A program made the position numbers and the translations under genes. Below, one piece after another: positions 9,441 through 19,109 of a DNA stretch of 64,000 nt (within the stretch, counting starts at the first letter, position 1; every line of letters starts with the position of its first letter). Source of the DNA: Paenibacillus sp. (GTDB lineage: Bacteria; Bacillota; Bacilli; Paenibacillales; YIM-B00363); assembly GCF_031177825.1 (NCBI RefSeq), contig NZ_JAPSKE010000020.1, positions 1 to 64,000 on the forward strand, given 5' to 3'. The notes under the pieces are model-generated. The model was given only the letters and a program-made list of their open reading frames with translations, was not told the origin of the DNA and searched no databases.

Positions 9441-9482
9441 CGAAGCCCCCGAAAGAACGGCGGCCGTTCCCAGAGGGCTTCG
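9441..9482 (-). terminator. Stem-loop downstream of the YdjO-like gene
   Basis: CGAAGCCC (9441-9448) pairs with GGGCTTCG (9475-9482), with an inner GAACGG/CCGTTC pairing. It lies between the two minus-strand genes. Confidence 0.45.
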
Positions 9483-9523
9483 TTCGATGGCTTCGGGCCG
9501 CGAGGCTGCTCCCGCGGAGCCGA

Positions 9524-9865
9524 TCAATGCAGCCAGCCGTTCTCCGGCGACTTCTTCGGGGCCGCCTTGGCCTTCTTGACGAGCTTCGGCAGATGCTTCA
9601 TCCCGCGCAGCATAGGCCCTTTGCAGAGCGGGCAGACCGGCGGGGCGGACTCGGTCGCGGCTTCGCTCGAAGGCGCGCGGTTCGCGCCCTTCGAAGCGGC
9701 CGCGGCGGCGGTCATCGCGCCCTTGCCCTTCTTCGCGCCGCGCCCGCGCTTCGGCGGCGGCTCCGAGACGAGCTCGTCGCGCACCCAAGCTTTACAGTCG
9801 GCGCTGCGGCATCGCCAGATCGGCACCGGCGCCAGCTCCGGCTTCGTCGTATCCGTCTCCTGCAT
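9524..9865 (-). CDS. YdjO-like small zinc-ribbon protein (cold-inducible protein family)
   Basis: 113 residues with two Cys pairs: WRCRSADCKAW near residue 20 and PPVCPLCKGPM near residue 80, which together make a zinc-ribbon-like site. The second knuckle and following MLRGMKHLPKL match the Bacillus YdjO family (small, cold-inducible, function unknown). Here a ~45-residue Ala/Lys/Arg-rich low-complexity linker separates the knuckles, longer than in Bacillus. Start ATG 9865 has a GGGGGG ribosome site; a GTG 24 bases upstream is less likely. Confidence 0.6.
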   Translation of the reverse strand: MQETDTTKPELAPVPIWRCRSADCKAWVRDELVSEPPPKRGRGAKKGKGAMTAAAAASKGANRAPSSEAATESAPPVCPLCKGPMLRGMKHLPKLVKKAKAAPKKSPENGWLH

Positions 9866-9967
9866 TGTCGACACCCCCCGCCTTACCATGCCCGGGGAAA
9901 AAACGCTTCATACAGCATTGTACCACGCCTCGCGAGGCAATGCGGAACGCAAGCGCGGCGGTTTTCG

Positions 9968-9997
9968 TTGACAGCGTTTTCGTTTTCGAAATATAAT
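9968..9997 (+). promoter_or_regulatory. Consensus sigma-A promoter of the glp operon
   Basis: TTGACA (9968-9973) and TATAAT (9992-9997), both perfect, are separated by 18 bases. Transcription should begin near 10004, immediately before the conserved leader motif. Confidence 0.85.
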
Positions 9998-10004
9998 GGA
10001 AACC

Positions 10005-10034
10005 AAGTTCATACCTTGTAGGAGAATCCGGAGA
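10005..10034 (+). promoter_or_regulatory. Putative GlpP antiterminator target in the glpP leader
   Basis: AAGTTCATA, seven bases, GGAGA, four bases, GGAGA. The same elements in the same order occur in the glpD leader at 12215-12243. The second GGAGA abuts the left arm of the terminator at 10034, so a protein or RNA fold formed here would compete with the terminator. Confidence 0.6.
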
Positions 10035-10081
10035 TCACATCCATTGCACAAGCGTTCGCTTGCAATTCGATGTGATTTTTT
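10034..10081 (+). terminator. Attenuator in the glpP leader
   Basis: ATCACATC (10034-10041) pairs with GATGTGAT (10069-10076), with inner ATTGC/GCAAT and AAGC/GCTT pairings, followed by six T (10076-10081). It lies between a strong promoter and the glpP start codon: the expected target of GlpP-dependent antitermination. Confidence 0.85.
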
Positions 10082-10101
10082 GCATGAGAGGAGCGGGACG
10101 A

Positions 10102-10665
10102 GTGGCGTTCCAAGGGCAGACGGTGTTACCGGCCGTTCGCGGCATGAAGCAGCTCGAGCGCCTGCTGGAGCTCCCCTATGAATATTTAGTGCTGCTAGAC
10201 ACGCATATCGGGCAGGTGCGGCCGATCGTCGAGCTGATGCGCTCGCGAGGGAAGAAGGCGCTGCTGCACGTGGACCTGATCGAAGGGCTGAAGAACGACG
10301 AGGCGGCGGCCGAGTTTTTGTGCCAGTCGTTCAAGCCGGCGGGGCTGATCTCGACGCGGGCGAGCGTGGTGGCGAAGACGAAGCAGAACGGCTTGATCGC
10401 GATTCAGCGATTGTTCTTGCTCGATACGAGCGCGGTGGAGAAGGGTTACAAGCTCCTCGAGCGCTCGAAGCCCGATTATATCGAAGTGATGCCCGGCGTG
10501 CTGCCGTTCATGATCGCCGAGGTCCGCGAACGTACGGGCATCCCGATCATCGCGGGCGGGCTCATCCGCTCCAGCGCGGACGTCGAGCAGGCGGTCGAAG
10601 CCGGAGCGGAAGCGGTGACGACGTCGGATTTGGCGCTTTGGAAGCATTTCGCGGGGAGAGCGTAA
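10102..10665 (+). CDS. glpP: Glycerol uptake operon antiterminator GlpP
   Basis: 187 residues, the usual GlpP size, with the TIM-barrel-like family fold: LLDTHIGQVRPIVELMRSRGKKALLHVDLIEGLKND, LISTRASVVAKTKQ, EVMPGVLPFMI, PIIAGGLIRS, AVTTSDLALWK. In Bacillus, GlpP binds glycerol-3-phosphate and then the leader RNA of glp genes, preventing termination. I start at GTG 10102 with GAGGAG 8 bases upstream; earlier in-frame starts lie inside the attenuator hairpin. First gene of glpP-glpK-glpD, so the regulator itself is under attenuation. No glpF gene is present here, unlike in B. subtilis glpFK. Confidence 0.93.
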   Translation: MAFQGQTVLPAVRGMKQLERLLELPYEYLVLLDTHIGQVRPIVELMRSRGKKALLHVDLIEGLKNDEAAAEFLCQSFKPAGLISTRASVVAKTKQNGLIAIQRLFLLDTSAVEKGYKLLERSKPDYIEVMPGVLPFMIAEVRERTGIPIIAGGLIRSSADVEQAVEAGAEAVTTSDLALWKHFAGRA

Positions 10666-10686
10666 CCGAGAGGAGACGGACGAACT

Positions 10687-12177
<1,491 letters not shown>

Positions 12178-12214
12178 ACGCGCCGCACGATTTCGTGATA
12201 CACTTGTTTCTAAC

Positions 12215-12243
12215 AAGTTCATATTCGGTGGGAGACACGGAGA
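12215..12243 (+). promoter_or_regulatory. Putative GlpP antiterminator target in the glpD leader
   Basis: AAGTTCATA, seven bases, GGAGA, three bases, GGAGA: the same arrangement as at 10005-10034 upstream of glpP. The second GGAGA overlaps the left arm of the downstream terminator. Confidence 0.6.
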
Positions 12244-12311
12244 CGCCTGGATCGACCGGCGCGCGGCATTATTCGCGCGGCGGGTTCGGTTGCGGGCGTC
12301 TCTTTTTGTTT
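12240..12311 (+). terminator. Attenuator in the glpD leader
   Basis: GAGACGCC (12240-12247) pairs with GGCGTCTC (12295-12302), enclosing a GC-rich hairpin (GCGCGCGG region), followed by TTTTTGTTTT. The position between glpK and glpD allows GlpP to set the amount of dehydrogenase separately from the kinase. Confidence 0.8.
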
Positions 12312-12334
12312 TCTCTTCGGAGGAGGGGGTTCGG

Positions 12335-13996
12335 ATGGAAAAGAGAGAAGCGGTGTGGGCGGCGCTGCGCGAAGGCGAATTCGACGTACTCGTGGTCGGC
12401 GGGGGCATTACGGGCGCGGGCATCGCGCTCGATGCGGCGACGCGCGGCATGAAGGTCGCGCTCGTCGAGATGCAGGATTACGCGGCCGGCACGTCGAGCC
12501 GGTCGACGAAACTGGTGCACGGCGGGCTCCGGTACCTGAAGCAATTCGAGGTGCGCATGGTGGCGGAGGTCGGCAAGGAGCGCGCGGTCGTGTACGAGAA
12601 CGGGCCGCATGTGACGACGCCGGAGTGGATGCTGCTGCCGATGTACCGCGGCGGGTCTCTGGGTCCGCTGGCGACGTCGTTCGGCCTGCGGCTGTACGAT
12701 TGGCTCGCGGGCGTGCGCCGATCGGAGCGCCGGTCGATGCTGAGCGCGAGCGAGGCGCTCGCCCGGGAGCCGCTGTTGAAGGGTGACGGGCTGCTCGGCG
12801 GCGGCTACTACGTCGAGTATCGCACGGACGATGCGCGGCTGACGATCGAGACGTTGAAGCGGGCGGCCGACGCGGGCGCGGCATGCCTCAACTACGCGAA
12901 GGCGGAGAAGCTGCTGTACGGCGCCGACGGGAACGTGTGCGGGGCTCAGGTCGTCGACCTTCGGACCGGCGCTTCCGCCGCGGTGTCCTCGCGGGTCGTC
13001 GTGAACGCGACCGGGCCGTGGGTCGACGCGCTGCGGGAGATGGACGGATCGAAGCGGGGCAAGACGGTCCGGCTGACGAAGGGCGTGCATCTCGTATTCG
13101 ACGGGGGCCGGTTCCCGCTGCGGCAGGCGGTGTATTTCGATACGCCGGACGGACGGATGGCGTTCGCGATCCCGCGCGACGGCAAGACGTATCTCGGCAC
13201 GACGGACACGGATTACCGCGGCGATCCGGCGCATCCGGCGGCGAGCGGGGCCGACCGGACGTACTTGCTCGGCGTCGCGAATTCCCTGTTCCCGACGCTG
13301 GGGCTGACGGAGGCCGACATCGAGTCGAGTTGGGCGGGGTTGCGGCCGCTCGTGTATCAGGAGGGGAAGGCGCCTTCGGAGGTGTCGCGGCGGGATGAAA
13401 TTTTCGAGTCTCCGTCGGGGCTCGTGACGATCGCGGGCGGCAAGCTGACGGGCTACCGCAAGATGGCGGAAGGCATCGTCGATCGCGTCGCCGCCCGGCT
13501 GTCGGCGTCCGGCGCGGAGCCGTTCGGGCCGTGCGTCACGCGGACGCTGCCGCTGTCGGGCGGCGACGTGGGCGGCTCGGCCGGCTGGCCGGCGTACGCG
13601 GCGGCGCGGACGGCCGAGGGCGAGGCGCTCGGCCTTGCGCCGGACGCCGCGGCGCGCATCGCCCGGCGGTACGGCTCCAACGCGCCGGACGTGCTGCGCT
13701 GCGCCGCCGGCGCCGCCGCCCGCGCGTCCGCCGAGCGCGCGGGGCTGCCGCTCGACGTGTACGCGACGCTCGTCTACGCGATCGAGCGGGAGCAGGCGCT
13801 GACGCCGGCGGATTATTGGGTGCGCCGCACGGGCGACCTGTTCTTCGACATCGCCCGGGTGCGGGCGTTTGGCGAGGCGTCGCTGGCGTTCATGGCGCGG
13901 CGGCTGGACTACGCGCCAGAGGAGAAGCAGCGCGCGCGGGAGGAGCTCGCTCGGCTGTTGCGCGAGGCGACGACGCCGGTGGAGGAGGCGCGGTAG
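12335..13996 (+). CDS. glpD: Aerobic glycerol-3-phosphate dehydrogenase
   Basis: 553 residues. FAD-binding N-terminus FDVLVVGGGITGAGIALDAATRG, then SSRSTKLVHGGLRYLKQFE (typical GlpD/FAD-oxidase motif), TKGVHLVF, DGKTYLGTTDTDY, and a C-terminal helical domain (EREQALTPADYWVRRTGDLFF). It oxidises glycerol-3-phosphate to dihydroxyacetone phosphate, passing electrons to quinone at the membrane. Start ATG 12335 follows GGAGGAGGGGG by 5 bases; upstream in-frame codons belong to the attenuator leader. Confidence 0.96.
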   Translation: MEKREAVWAALREGEFDVLVVGGGITGAGIALDAATRGMKVALVEMQDYAAGTSSRSTKLVHGGLRYLKQFEVRMVAEVGKERAVVYENGPHVTTPEWMLLPMYRGGSLGPLATSFGLRLYDWLAGVRRSERRSMLSASEALAREPLLKGDGLLGGGYYVEYRTDDARLTIETLKRAADAGAACLNYAKAEKLLYGADGNVCGAQVVDLRTGASAAVSSRVVVNATGPWVDALREMDGSKRGKTVRLTKGVHLVFDGGRFPLRQAVYFDTPDGRMAFAIPRDGKTYLGTTDTDYRGDPAHPAASGADRTYLLGVANSLFPTLGLTEADIESSWAGLRPLVYQEGKAPSEVSRRDEIFESPSGLVTIAGGKLTGYRKMAEGIVDRVAARLSASGAEPFGPCVTRTLPLSGGDVGGSAGWPAYAAARTAEGEALGLAPDAAARIARRYGSNAPDVLRCAAGAAARASAERAGLPLDVYATLVYAIEREQALTPADYWVRRTGDLFFDIARVRAFGEASLAFMARRLDYAPEEKQRAREELARLLREATTPVEEAR

Positions 13997-14024
13997 TCGG
14001 AGAAAGTCCGACTACTTCCTCTTT
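13993..14024 (+). terminator. glpD 3' terminator hairpin
   Basis: GTAGTCGGA (13993-14001) and TCCGACTAC (14007-14015) pair perfectly around a GAAAG loop; TTCCTCTTT follows. The left arm contains the glpD stop codon. Confidence 0.65.
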
Positions 14025-14040
14025 CGGCGGCGCGCAAACA

Positions 14041-14079
14041 AGCCCCCTGACCGACGAAAATCGGCAGGGGGCTTTGCGT
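14041..14079. terminator. Bidirectional terminator between glpD and the FliD-like gene
   Basis: AGCCCCCTGACCGA (14041-14054) pairs with TCGGCAGGGGGCT (14061-14073), one bulge, with T-rich flanks on both strands. Confidence 0.75.
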
Positions 14080-14084
14080 TTACG

Positions 14085-15314
14085 CTAGAAAGTCATATTA
14101 AAATGCAACCCGCTCATGCCGAGCCAAGCCGGATACACGCCGCGTTGTGGCGAGTACAGCGGATACGCCGCGTTCGCGGAGCGGACGGCCAGGTGCAGCA
14201 GCGCCGCCGTCGGCGCGCTCGCGACCGCGGACGCCGCCCGCTCGACCGACGCCGCGAGGCCGCCGGGCCCGGCGAGCCGCCGCTTCGCGTCGTCGAACCG
14301 CGCCGCGAGCGCTTCGGCCAGCCGCGCCTCGTCGACGGCGAGGGCGCCGCCCGGCTGCCGCGTCACGCCGAGATCGGCTAGGCCGCCGTCGGTCTTCGCG
14401 GCGGCGGCGGCGGCCTTCGCCAACTCCGGCGCCAGGAAGCCGTCGGCGTCCTTCGCGGCGGCGAGCAGCGCGTTGTAAGAAGCGACGACCCGCTTGACGC
14501 CCTTGGCGATCTCCGCCGCGTCCGGTCCGACCGTCAGCCGCACCGGCTCGTCGGTCGCTTGGCGCAGCGTCGCCAGCACATGGCCGTTATCGAGCAGAAT
14601 CGTATTCGAGGAGGACGTGCGCGCGTCGCCGCCGTTCACGCGATACCGCGCGTCGAGCCCCGTCTCGGTTACGATCCCGATGCCGCTCGCCGCCGCCGCG
14701 ACGCCGTCCGCGTCCGCGACCTCGAACGCGAAGTCCGAGCCGGTGCCGGCCGCGGTCAGCCGCAGCCGGGCCGTCCCGGCGGCGGCGTCGCGCACGACGG
14801 CGGCGTGGACGCCCGCGCCGGACGCGCGGATCGCGTCGCGAATTTTCATCAACGCCGATAAGTTCGTATCGTGCGCCGCGATGTCGGCGGTCGCCTGCGT
14901 CGTCCGCGCGCCGACCGTGACCGCGATGCGGTGCGATCCGGCCGCGATCCCGCCCGTCTCCGCCGCGGCGAGCGCCGCGCCGGCGTTTATCTGCGCCGTC
15001 GCAAGCCGCTCGACGTCGATCTCGTACGTCGCCGCCTTCGCCCGATCGGTCGCCGTCGCGGTCAGCGCGCCGGGCGCCGACGCCGTCCGCCGCTCGAAGA
15101 CGGCGCTCGCGAGCCGCAGCGCGTCCCCGCGGGCCGCTTCGGCGCGCGTCGCGACGGCGCCGAGGCGCGAAGCCGCCGCCGCGGCGAAGCCGAGAACGCC
15201 TTGCCCGCCGGGCGGGCGGTACGTCGTGACGGCGCCCTTCCCGGGTGCGGTGCCGTTCGCGTACCAGAAGGCTACGTTGCGATATTGCTCGATCATCGGA
15301 GATGAGATGCGCAT
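14085..15314 (-). CDS. Solitary FliD-like (flagellar cap) protein
   Basis: 409 Ala-rich residues. After an unusual N-terminus (MRISSPMIEQYRNVAFWYANG), a middle region ATYEIDVERLATAQINAG, FAFEVADADGV and the C-terminal pattern VRLTVGPDAAEIAKGVKRVVASYNALLAAA match the D2-D3/FliD_C region of the filament cap and its coiled-coil end. No flagellar genes adjoin it. The classic FliD N-terminus is missing, so it may be a divergent paralogue, an adhesin, or a product exported by another route. Start ATG 15314 has GGAGG 8 bases upstream. Function uncertain. Confidence 0.5.
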   Translation of the reverse strand: MRISSPMIEQYRNVAFWYANGTAPGKGAVTTYRPPGGQGVLGFAAAAASRLGAVATRAEAARGDALRLASAVFERRTASAPGALTATATDRAKAATYEIDVERLATAQINAGAALAAAETGGIAAGSHRIAVTVGARTTQATADIAAHDTNLSALMKIRDAIRASGAGVHAAVVRDAAAGTARLRLTAAGTGSDFAFEVADADGVAAAASGIGIVTETGLDARYRVNGGDARTSSSNTILLDNGHVLATLRQATDEPVRLTVGPDAAEIAKGVKRVVASYNALLAAAKDADGFLAPELAKAAAAAAKTDGGLADLGVTRQPGGALAVDEARLAEALAARFDDAKRRLAGPGGLAASVERAASAVASAPTAALLHLAVRSANAAYPLYSPQRGVYPAWLGMSGLHFNMTF

Positions 15315-15434
15315 GGGGGTCGCCTCCGTATACCGTAGTACCGTTGAAATTGTGTCCTTCCAGTATACACCGCCCCGATGAAAATGTGGTATATTATTCC
15401 GGTTACTCGACCTTCGGAAAGGCAGGAACCAAGG

Positions 15435-15920
15435 ATGACGGAACCATTGGAAATCCGGTGGTCCAGAGCGGAGGACATTCCCGCGCTGACCGCGTTGAAC
15501 AATCGAGTTTGGGACGAAACGAATTCCCCCCACGTCGCGCCGATGACGGAGGCGGAGTACGCCGAGCGCCATCCGGCGGGGGCGGAGTTCGTGGCGATCG
15601 CCGGGGAAGCGCTGGCGGGGTTCATCATCTTCCGGTCGGCGTCGCCGATGAAGAGCCACGCGCATGTCGCCGAGCTCGCGATCGCGGTGAATCCGGAGTT
15701 TCAAGGGCTGGGCGTCGGGCGGAAGCTGGTCGAAGCCGCTTGCGCGGAAGCGAAAGCGCAGGGCAAGCGGAAGCTGAGCCTCCGGGTGCTGTCGACGAAC
15801 GAGAAAGCGATCGCGTTCTATAAGAAGCTTGGGTTTCAGGAGCAGGGCAGGCTGGTGGAGGAGTTTTTCGCGGGCGGCCGATACGTGGACGACGTGCTGA
15901 TGTACAAGATGCTAATATAG
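15435..15920 (+). CDS. GNAT family N-acetyltransferase
   Basis: 161 residues with the GNAT core: acceptor region IRWSRAEDIPALTALNN, beta4 HVAELAIAVNPEFQGLGVGRKLVEAA (the Q-G-L-G-V-G pyrophosphate loop that binds acetyl-CoA), then LRVLSTNEKAIAFYKKLGFQEQGRLVEEFF. The acceptor substrate is unknown. I use ATG 15435 after CCAAGG; a longer in-frame start at 15378 lies in a TATATT promoter-like region. It is divergent from the FliD-like gene. Confidence 0.85.
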   Translation: MTEPLEIRWSRAEDIPALTALNNRVWDETNSPHVAPMTEAEYAERHPAGAEFVAIAGEALAGFIIFRSASPMKSHAHVAELAIAVNPEFQGLGVGRKLVEAACAEAKAQGKRKLSLRVLSTNEKAIAFYKKLGFQEQGRLVEEFFAGGRYVDDVLMYKMLI

Positions 15921-15947
15921 CCGAGAATATAGAACTAGTTGATCGAG

Positions 15948-15973
15948 CCGCCTCCGCCGGAGCGCGGTTTTTA
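15948..15973 (+). terminator. Terminator after the GNAT gene
   Basis: A GC-rich hairpin (CCGCCTCCG with CGGAGCGCGG, one bulge) followed by TTTTTA. Confidence 0.55.
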
Positions 15974-16014
15974 TATGGATCAAACACAAATACGTATACG
16001 TAAACGTAATTGGA

Positions 16015-16209
16015 CTACCCGGTCTGGCGCCGGTCTCCTTTATTGCCCCAACGCTCTCGCAGCCGCTTGAACGGCAGCTTCCCGCTGAATAAATACCAGA
16101 TGATCGCGGGCATCAGGATATTCGTTCCGAGTACGGTCCATACCAAGATTCGCACGAACCACCCCGCATTCAACACCTCGCGATACAACCAGGTATCGTA
16201 GAAACCCAT
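16015..16209 (-). CDS. Small membrane protein divergent from the ger operon
   Basis: 64 residues: MGFYDTWLYREVLNAGWFVR, one strongly hydrophobic segment (ILVWTVLGTNILMPAIIWYLF) and a basic tail (KLPFKRLRERWGNKGDRRQ), giving a single-pass inner-membrane protein with a positive cytoplasmic end. ATG 16209 has GGGGAGG 10 bases upstream, which supports expression from this start rather than the longer frame. I do not recognise the family. Its position, divergent from a germinant receptor operon, suggests a sporulation link, but this is inference only. Confidence 0.6.
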   Translation of the reverse strand: MGFYDTWLYREVLNAGWFVRILVWTVLGTNILMPAIIWYLFSGKLPFKRLRERWGNKGDRRQTG

Positions 16210-16318
16210 GCGGTTCACGCCTCCCCTTTTCCATAACGCATCTATACCAACAGGTTGTCCCGAGGGGAGCGAGGCCATTCTTGACGCGAATAAAGACATG
16301 ATTTCGGGGAACGCAAGG

Positions 16319-16325
16319 CATACTA
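16319..16325 (+). promoter_or_regulatory. Forespore (sigma-G/F-like) -10 element of the ger operon
   Basis: CATACTA is a strong match to the sigma-G/sigma-F -10 consensus, 33 bases upstream of the gerA start; CATGAT at 16297-16302 is a possible weak -35 at 16 bases. gerA-type operons are known sigma-G targets. Confidence 0.45.
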
Positions 16326-16357
16326 ACGGAAAATGGCAAGAAGGGGAAAAGCGGCCG

Positions 16358-17878
16358 ATGACGCAACAAGACGAACTGCTGAAGAGCGCTTATTCCGAAT
16401 CGTTGGACGATAACGTCGAGAAGCTCGACGCCTTGCTGGGGAAGAGCATCGATCTGATCATCCGGCCGTTCGTCTTGCATAAGGGGAAGGACCTCCGGGC
16501 TCGTTGCTATTTTACGGACGGTCTGACGAAGGCGGCGGAGATCGATACGCTGCTGACCGGATTGATGGCATTCACGGAAGACGTCTTCGGGGATCGGGAA
16601 GAGCTGACGGGCAAGGAACTGACGGAGCGGCTGCTGCTGAACTTTTCGGTGCGCATGACGCACGAAATCGGGGAAGGAATTACGGCCGTTCTCTCGGGAG
16701 ACACGCTGCTTCTCGTCGAAGGCGTCGGCGCCGGGCTCATCGTCGGCTCGCGAGGGTGGGACATGCGCAGCGTCGCCGAGCCGGCGACGGAGACGGTCGT
16801 ACGCGGTCCGAGGGACGGCTTCACCGAGAACATTCGAACGAACACGGCCATCATGCGCAGGCGCATTCGCGACCCGAACTTGCGCATCGAGGGGATGCAG
16901 ATCGGCACGAGGTCGAAGACCGACGTCAACATCGCCTATATCAAGGATGTCGCTAAGGAGGGGCTCGTCGAAGAGGTGAAGCTCCGCCTCAGCCGTATCC
17001 GGATCGATGCGGTGCTGGAGAGCGGCTATATCGAGGAGCTGATCGAAGACGCGCCGCGTTCGATCTTCGTTACGATCCAAAGTACGGAACGGCCGGACAA
17101 GGTCGCCGCCGCCATTCTCGAAGGCCGCGTCGCCGTGTTCGTGGACAATACGCCGTTCGTGCTCGTCATGCCGACGTTCTTCTGGGAATACGTGCAAGCG
17201 GCGGACGATTACTATTCGCGGTACTGGGTGGGCTCGTTCTTTCGGCAAATCCGGTACATTTGCTTCATCCTAAGTCTGACGCTGTCGCCGATTTACGTCA
17301 TGCTCGTCTCCTTCCACCATGAGATGATTCCGACGGAGCTGGCGCTCACGATCGCTTCGGGACGGGCGGTCGTGCCGTTCCCGGTACTGCTCGAGGCGCT
17401 GCTGATGGAGATCGCCTTCGAGCTGATGCGCGAAGCGGGGCTTCGCATGCCCAAGCCGATCGGGCAGGCGGTGAGCATCGTCGGCTCGCTTATTATCGGG
17501 CAAGCGGCGGTGCAAGCCGGCCTCGTCTCGCCGTTCATGGTCATCGTCGTCGCGGTGACCGGCATCGCGTCGTTCGCGATCCCGAACTATCCGGCCTCGT
17601 TTTCGATTCGGCTCGTCCGCTTCCCGCTCATTGTTGCCGCAGGCTTCTTCGGCCTGCTCGGCTTCGCGGTGTTTCTGTTCGCGTTCATGATCCACGCGCT
17701 GTCGCTCCGCTCGTTCGGCGAGCCGTATTTGGCGCCGGCGGCCCCGTTCCGCCCGCAGGACCAGAAGGACTTGCTCGCGCGCATGCCGTGGTGGAGCTAT
17801 GAGAAGCGGCCGTCGATAGCGAAGGATCGCCGCCGGCAGCCGTCCGGAACGAAGCCGCGGCCGCCGCGGCCGTCCTAA
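16358..17878 (+). CDS. Spore germination receptor subunit A (GerAA/GerKA family)
   Basis: 506 residues. The hydrophilic N-terminal half carries family blocks ENIRTNTAIMRRRIRDPNLRIE, IGTRSKTDVNIAYI, VLESGYIEELIED and GRVAVFVDNTPFVLVMPTFFWEYVQAADDYY. The C-terminal half has about 5 membrane helices and ends with a Pro/Arg-rich tail. GerA subunits form the inner-membrane germinant receptor of the spore, proposed to be an oligomeric ion channel gated by amino acids or sugars. ATG 16358 follows AAGGGG by 11-12 bases. First gene of an A-C-B operon; the germinant cannot be predicted. Confidence 0.93.
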   Translation: MTQQDELLKSAYSESLDDNVEKLDALLGKSIDLIIRPFVLHKGKDLRARCYFTDGLTKAAEIDTLLTGLMAFTEDVFGDREELTGKELTERLLLNFSVRMTHEIGEGITAVLSGDTLLLVEGVGAGLIVGSRGWDMRSVAEPATETVVRGPRDGFTENIRTNTAIMRRRIRDPNLRIEGMQIGTRSKTDVNIAYIKDVAKEGLVEEVKLRLSRIRIDAVLESGYIEELIEDAPRSIFVTIQSTERPDKVAAAILEGRVAVFVDNTPFVLVMPTFFWEYVQAADDYYSRYWVGSFFRQIRYICFILSLTLSPIYVMLVSFHHEMIPTELALTIASGRAVVPFPVLLEALLMEIAFELMREAGLRMPKPIGQAVSIVGSLIIGQAAVQAGLVSPFMVIVVAVTGIASFAIPNYPASFSIRLVRFPLIVAAGFFGLLGFAVFLFAFMIHALSLRSFGEPYLAPAAPFRPQDQKDLLARMPWWSYEKRPSIAKDRRRQPSGTKPRPPRPS

Positions 17879-17924
17879 GGGCGAACTTGCGCCCTATCCT
17901 TCCGAATGTCGAGGTGACTGCAGC

Positions 17925-19109
17925 ATGAACGGGTTGCGCCGCATATGTTCCGCCCTGTTGGCGCTCGCGCTCCTTGCCGGCTGCGGAGGGAAACAAGAAA
18001 TCAGCGAACTGGCGATCGTCACGGGGGTGGGGCTCGATCTGTCGGATGACGGAGAGGGCGTCCGCGTGACGGCGCAGATCGTGCGGGCGGCCGACGCGCG
18101 GGGGCAGACCGGAGCGCCGGCCGGGGGAACCGGAGAGCCGATCTACTCCGTCTCCGCCGAAGGCGAGACGATCTTCGAGGCGATCCGCAATCTCGCGCGC
18201 GTCTCCTCGAGGCGCGTCTATTGGGCGCACAACTTCGTCATCGCCATGAGCGAGGAGTATGCGAGGGAAGGGATTAGCGACATGGTGGACTTTTTCACCC
18301 GGAATCACGAGCTCCGGATGGAGACGAAGGTCGTCGTGACCCCCGATCGCGCGGAGGAGCTCGTCTCGACGCGCACCGGCATCGAGATTTTGCCCGGGGA
18401 GTCGATCGAGAAGCTGTTCTGGTACAGCGACATCGTCGGCGAAGCGCCTCAGACGAACATGATGCACATAGAGGAGATGCTGCTGAGCAAGACGACGCAT
18501 CCGATGATCGCAAGGGCGAAGCTCCGCAAGGCCGGCATATCGAACAAGAAACCGGAGAAAGGCGCTTCGGTGAACCAAGTGGAGCTGGCCGGCGCGGCTG
18601 TCTTTAAGTTAGATCGGATGGTCGGCTGGTTGACGCCCGATCAGACGAAGGCGGCCGTGTTTTTTATCCAGAAGGTGGAATCGTTGACTATCCCGCTAGC
18701 CTGTCCGAAAGAGGAGAAGCGCAAGGCGACCGCGGAGCTGCAGGGACATCGCTTTCATGCGACGCCTTCGCTGAAGGACGGCGAGATCTCCTTCCGCGTG
18801 ACGATGGACGTCGCCGCGGACTTGGTAGAATACGGCTGCAACGAGCCGCTCGAGAGCGCGCTGCCCGATTTGGAGAAGTTGCTGGAGGAGGACTTGCGCG
18901 GGGGGATCGAATCGATGCTCGAGGTTGCGCAGAACGACTATCAGGTCGATTTCCTGAAGCTCGGGGACCGGGTGCGCAACGAATACCCCGTCTATTGGCA
19001 TCGCGTCGAACGACGGTGGGACGGCATCTTCCCCGGCGTCGAGATCGAAGTCGACGTACATGCGGAGATTACAAGTCCTGTGCTGAAGGTTAGGGGCGGT
19101 CGAAAATGA
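17925..19109 (+). CDS. Ger(x)C family germinant receptor lipoprotein
   Basis: 394 residues with signal peptide MNGLRRICSALLALALLAGCGG; the lipobox LAGC puts the lipidated Cys at residue 20. Family features include ELAIVTGVGLDLSDDG, a middle region with NFVIAMSEEYAREG and the C-terminal three-domain tail ending near IDVHAEITSPVLKVRGG. Ger(x)C subunits sit on the outer face of the spore inner membrane and are needed for receptor stability. GAGGTGACTGCAGC lies before the ATG. It overlaps the next gene by 4 bases (ATGA), so translation is coupled. Confidence 0.93.
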   Translation: MNGLRRICSALLALALLAGCGGKQEISELAIVTGVGLDLSDDGEGVRVTAQIVRAADARGQTGAPAGGTGEPIYSVSAEGETIFEAIRNLARVSSRRVYWAHNFVIAMSEEYAREGISDMVDFFTRNHELRMETKVVVTPDRAEELVSTRTGIEILPGESIEKLFWYSDIVGEAPQTNMMHIEEMLLSKTTHPMIARAKLRKAGISNKKPEKGASVNQVELAGAAVFKLDRMVGWLTPDQTKAAVFFIQKVESLTIPLACPKEEKRKATAELQGHRFHATPSLKDGEISFRVTMDVAADLVEYGCNEPLESALPDLEKLLEEDLRGGIESMLEVAQNDYQVDFLKLGDRVRNEYPVYWHRVERRWDGIFPGVEIEVDVHAEITSPVLKVRGGRK

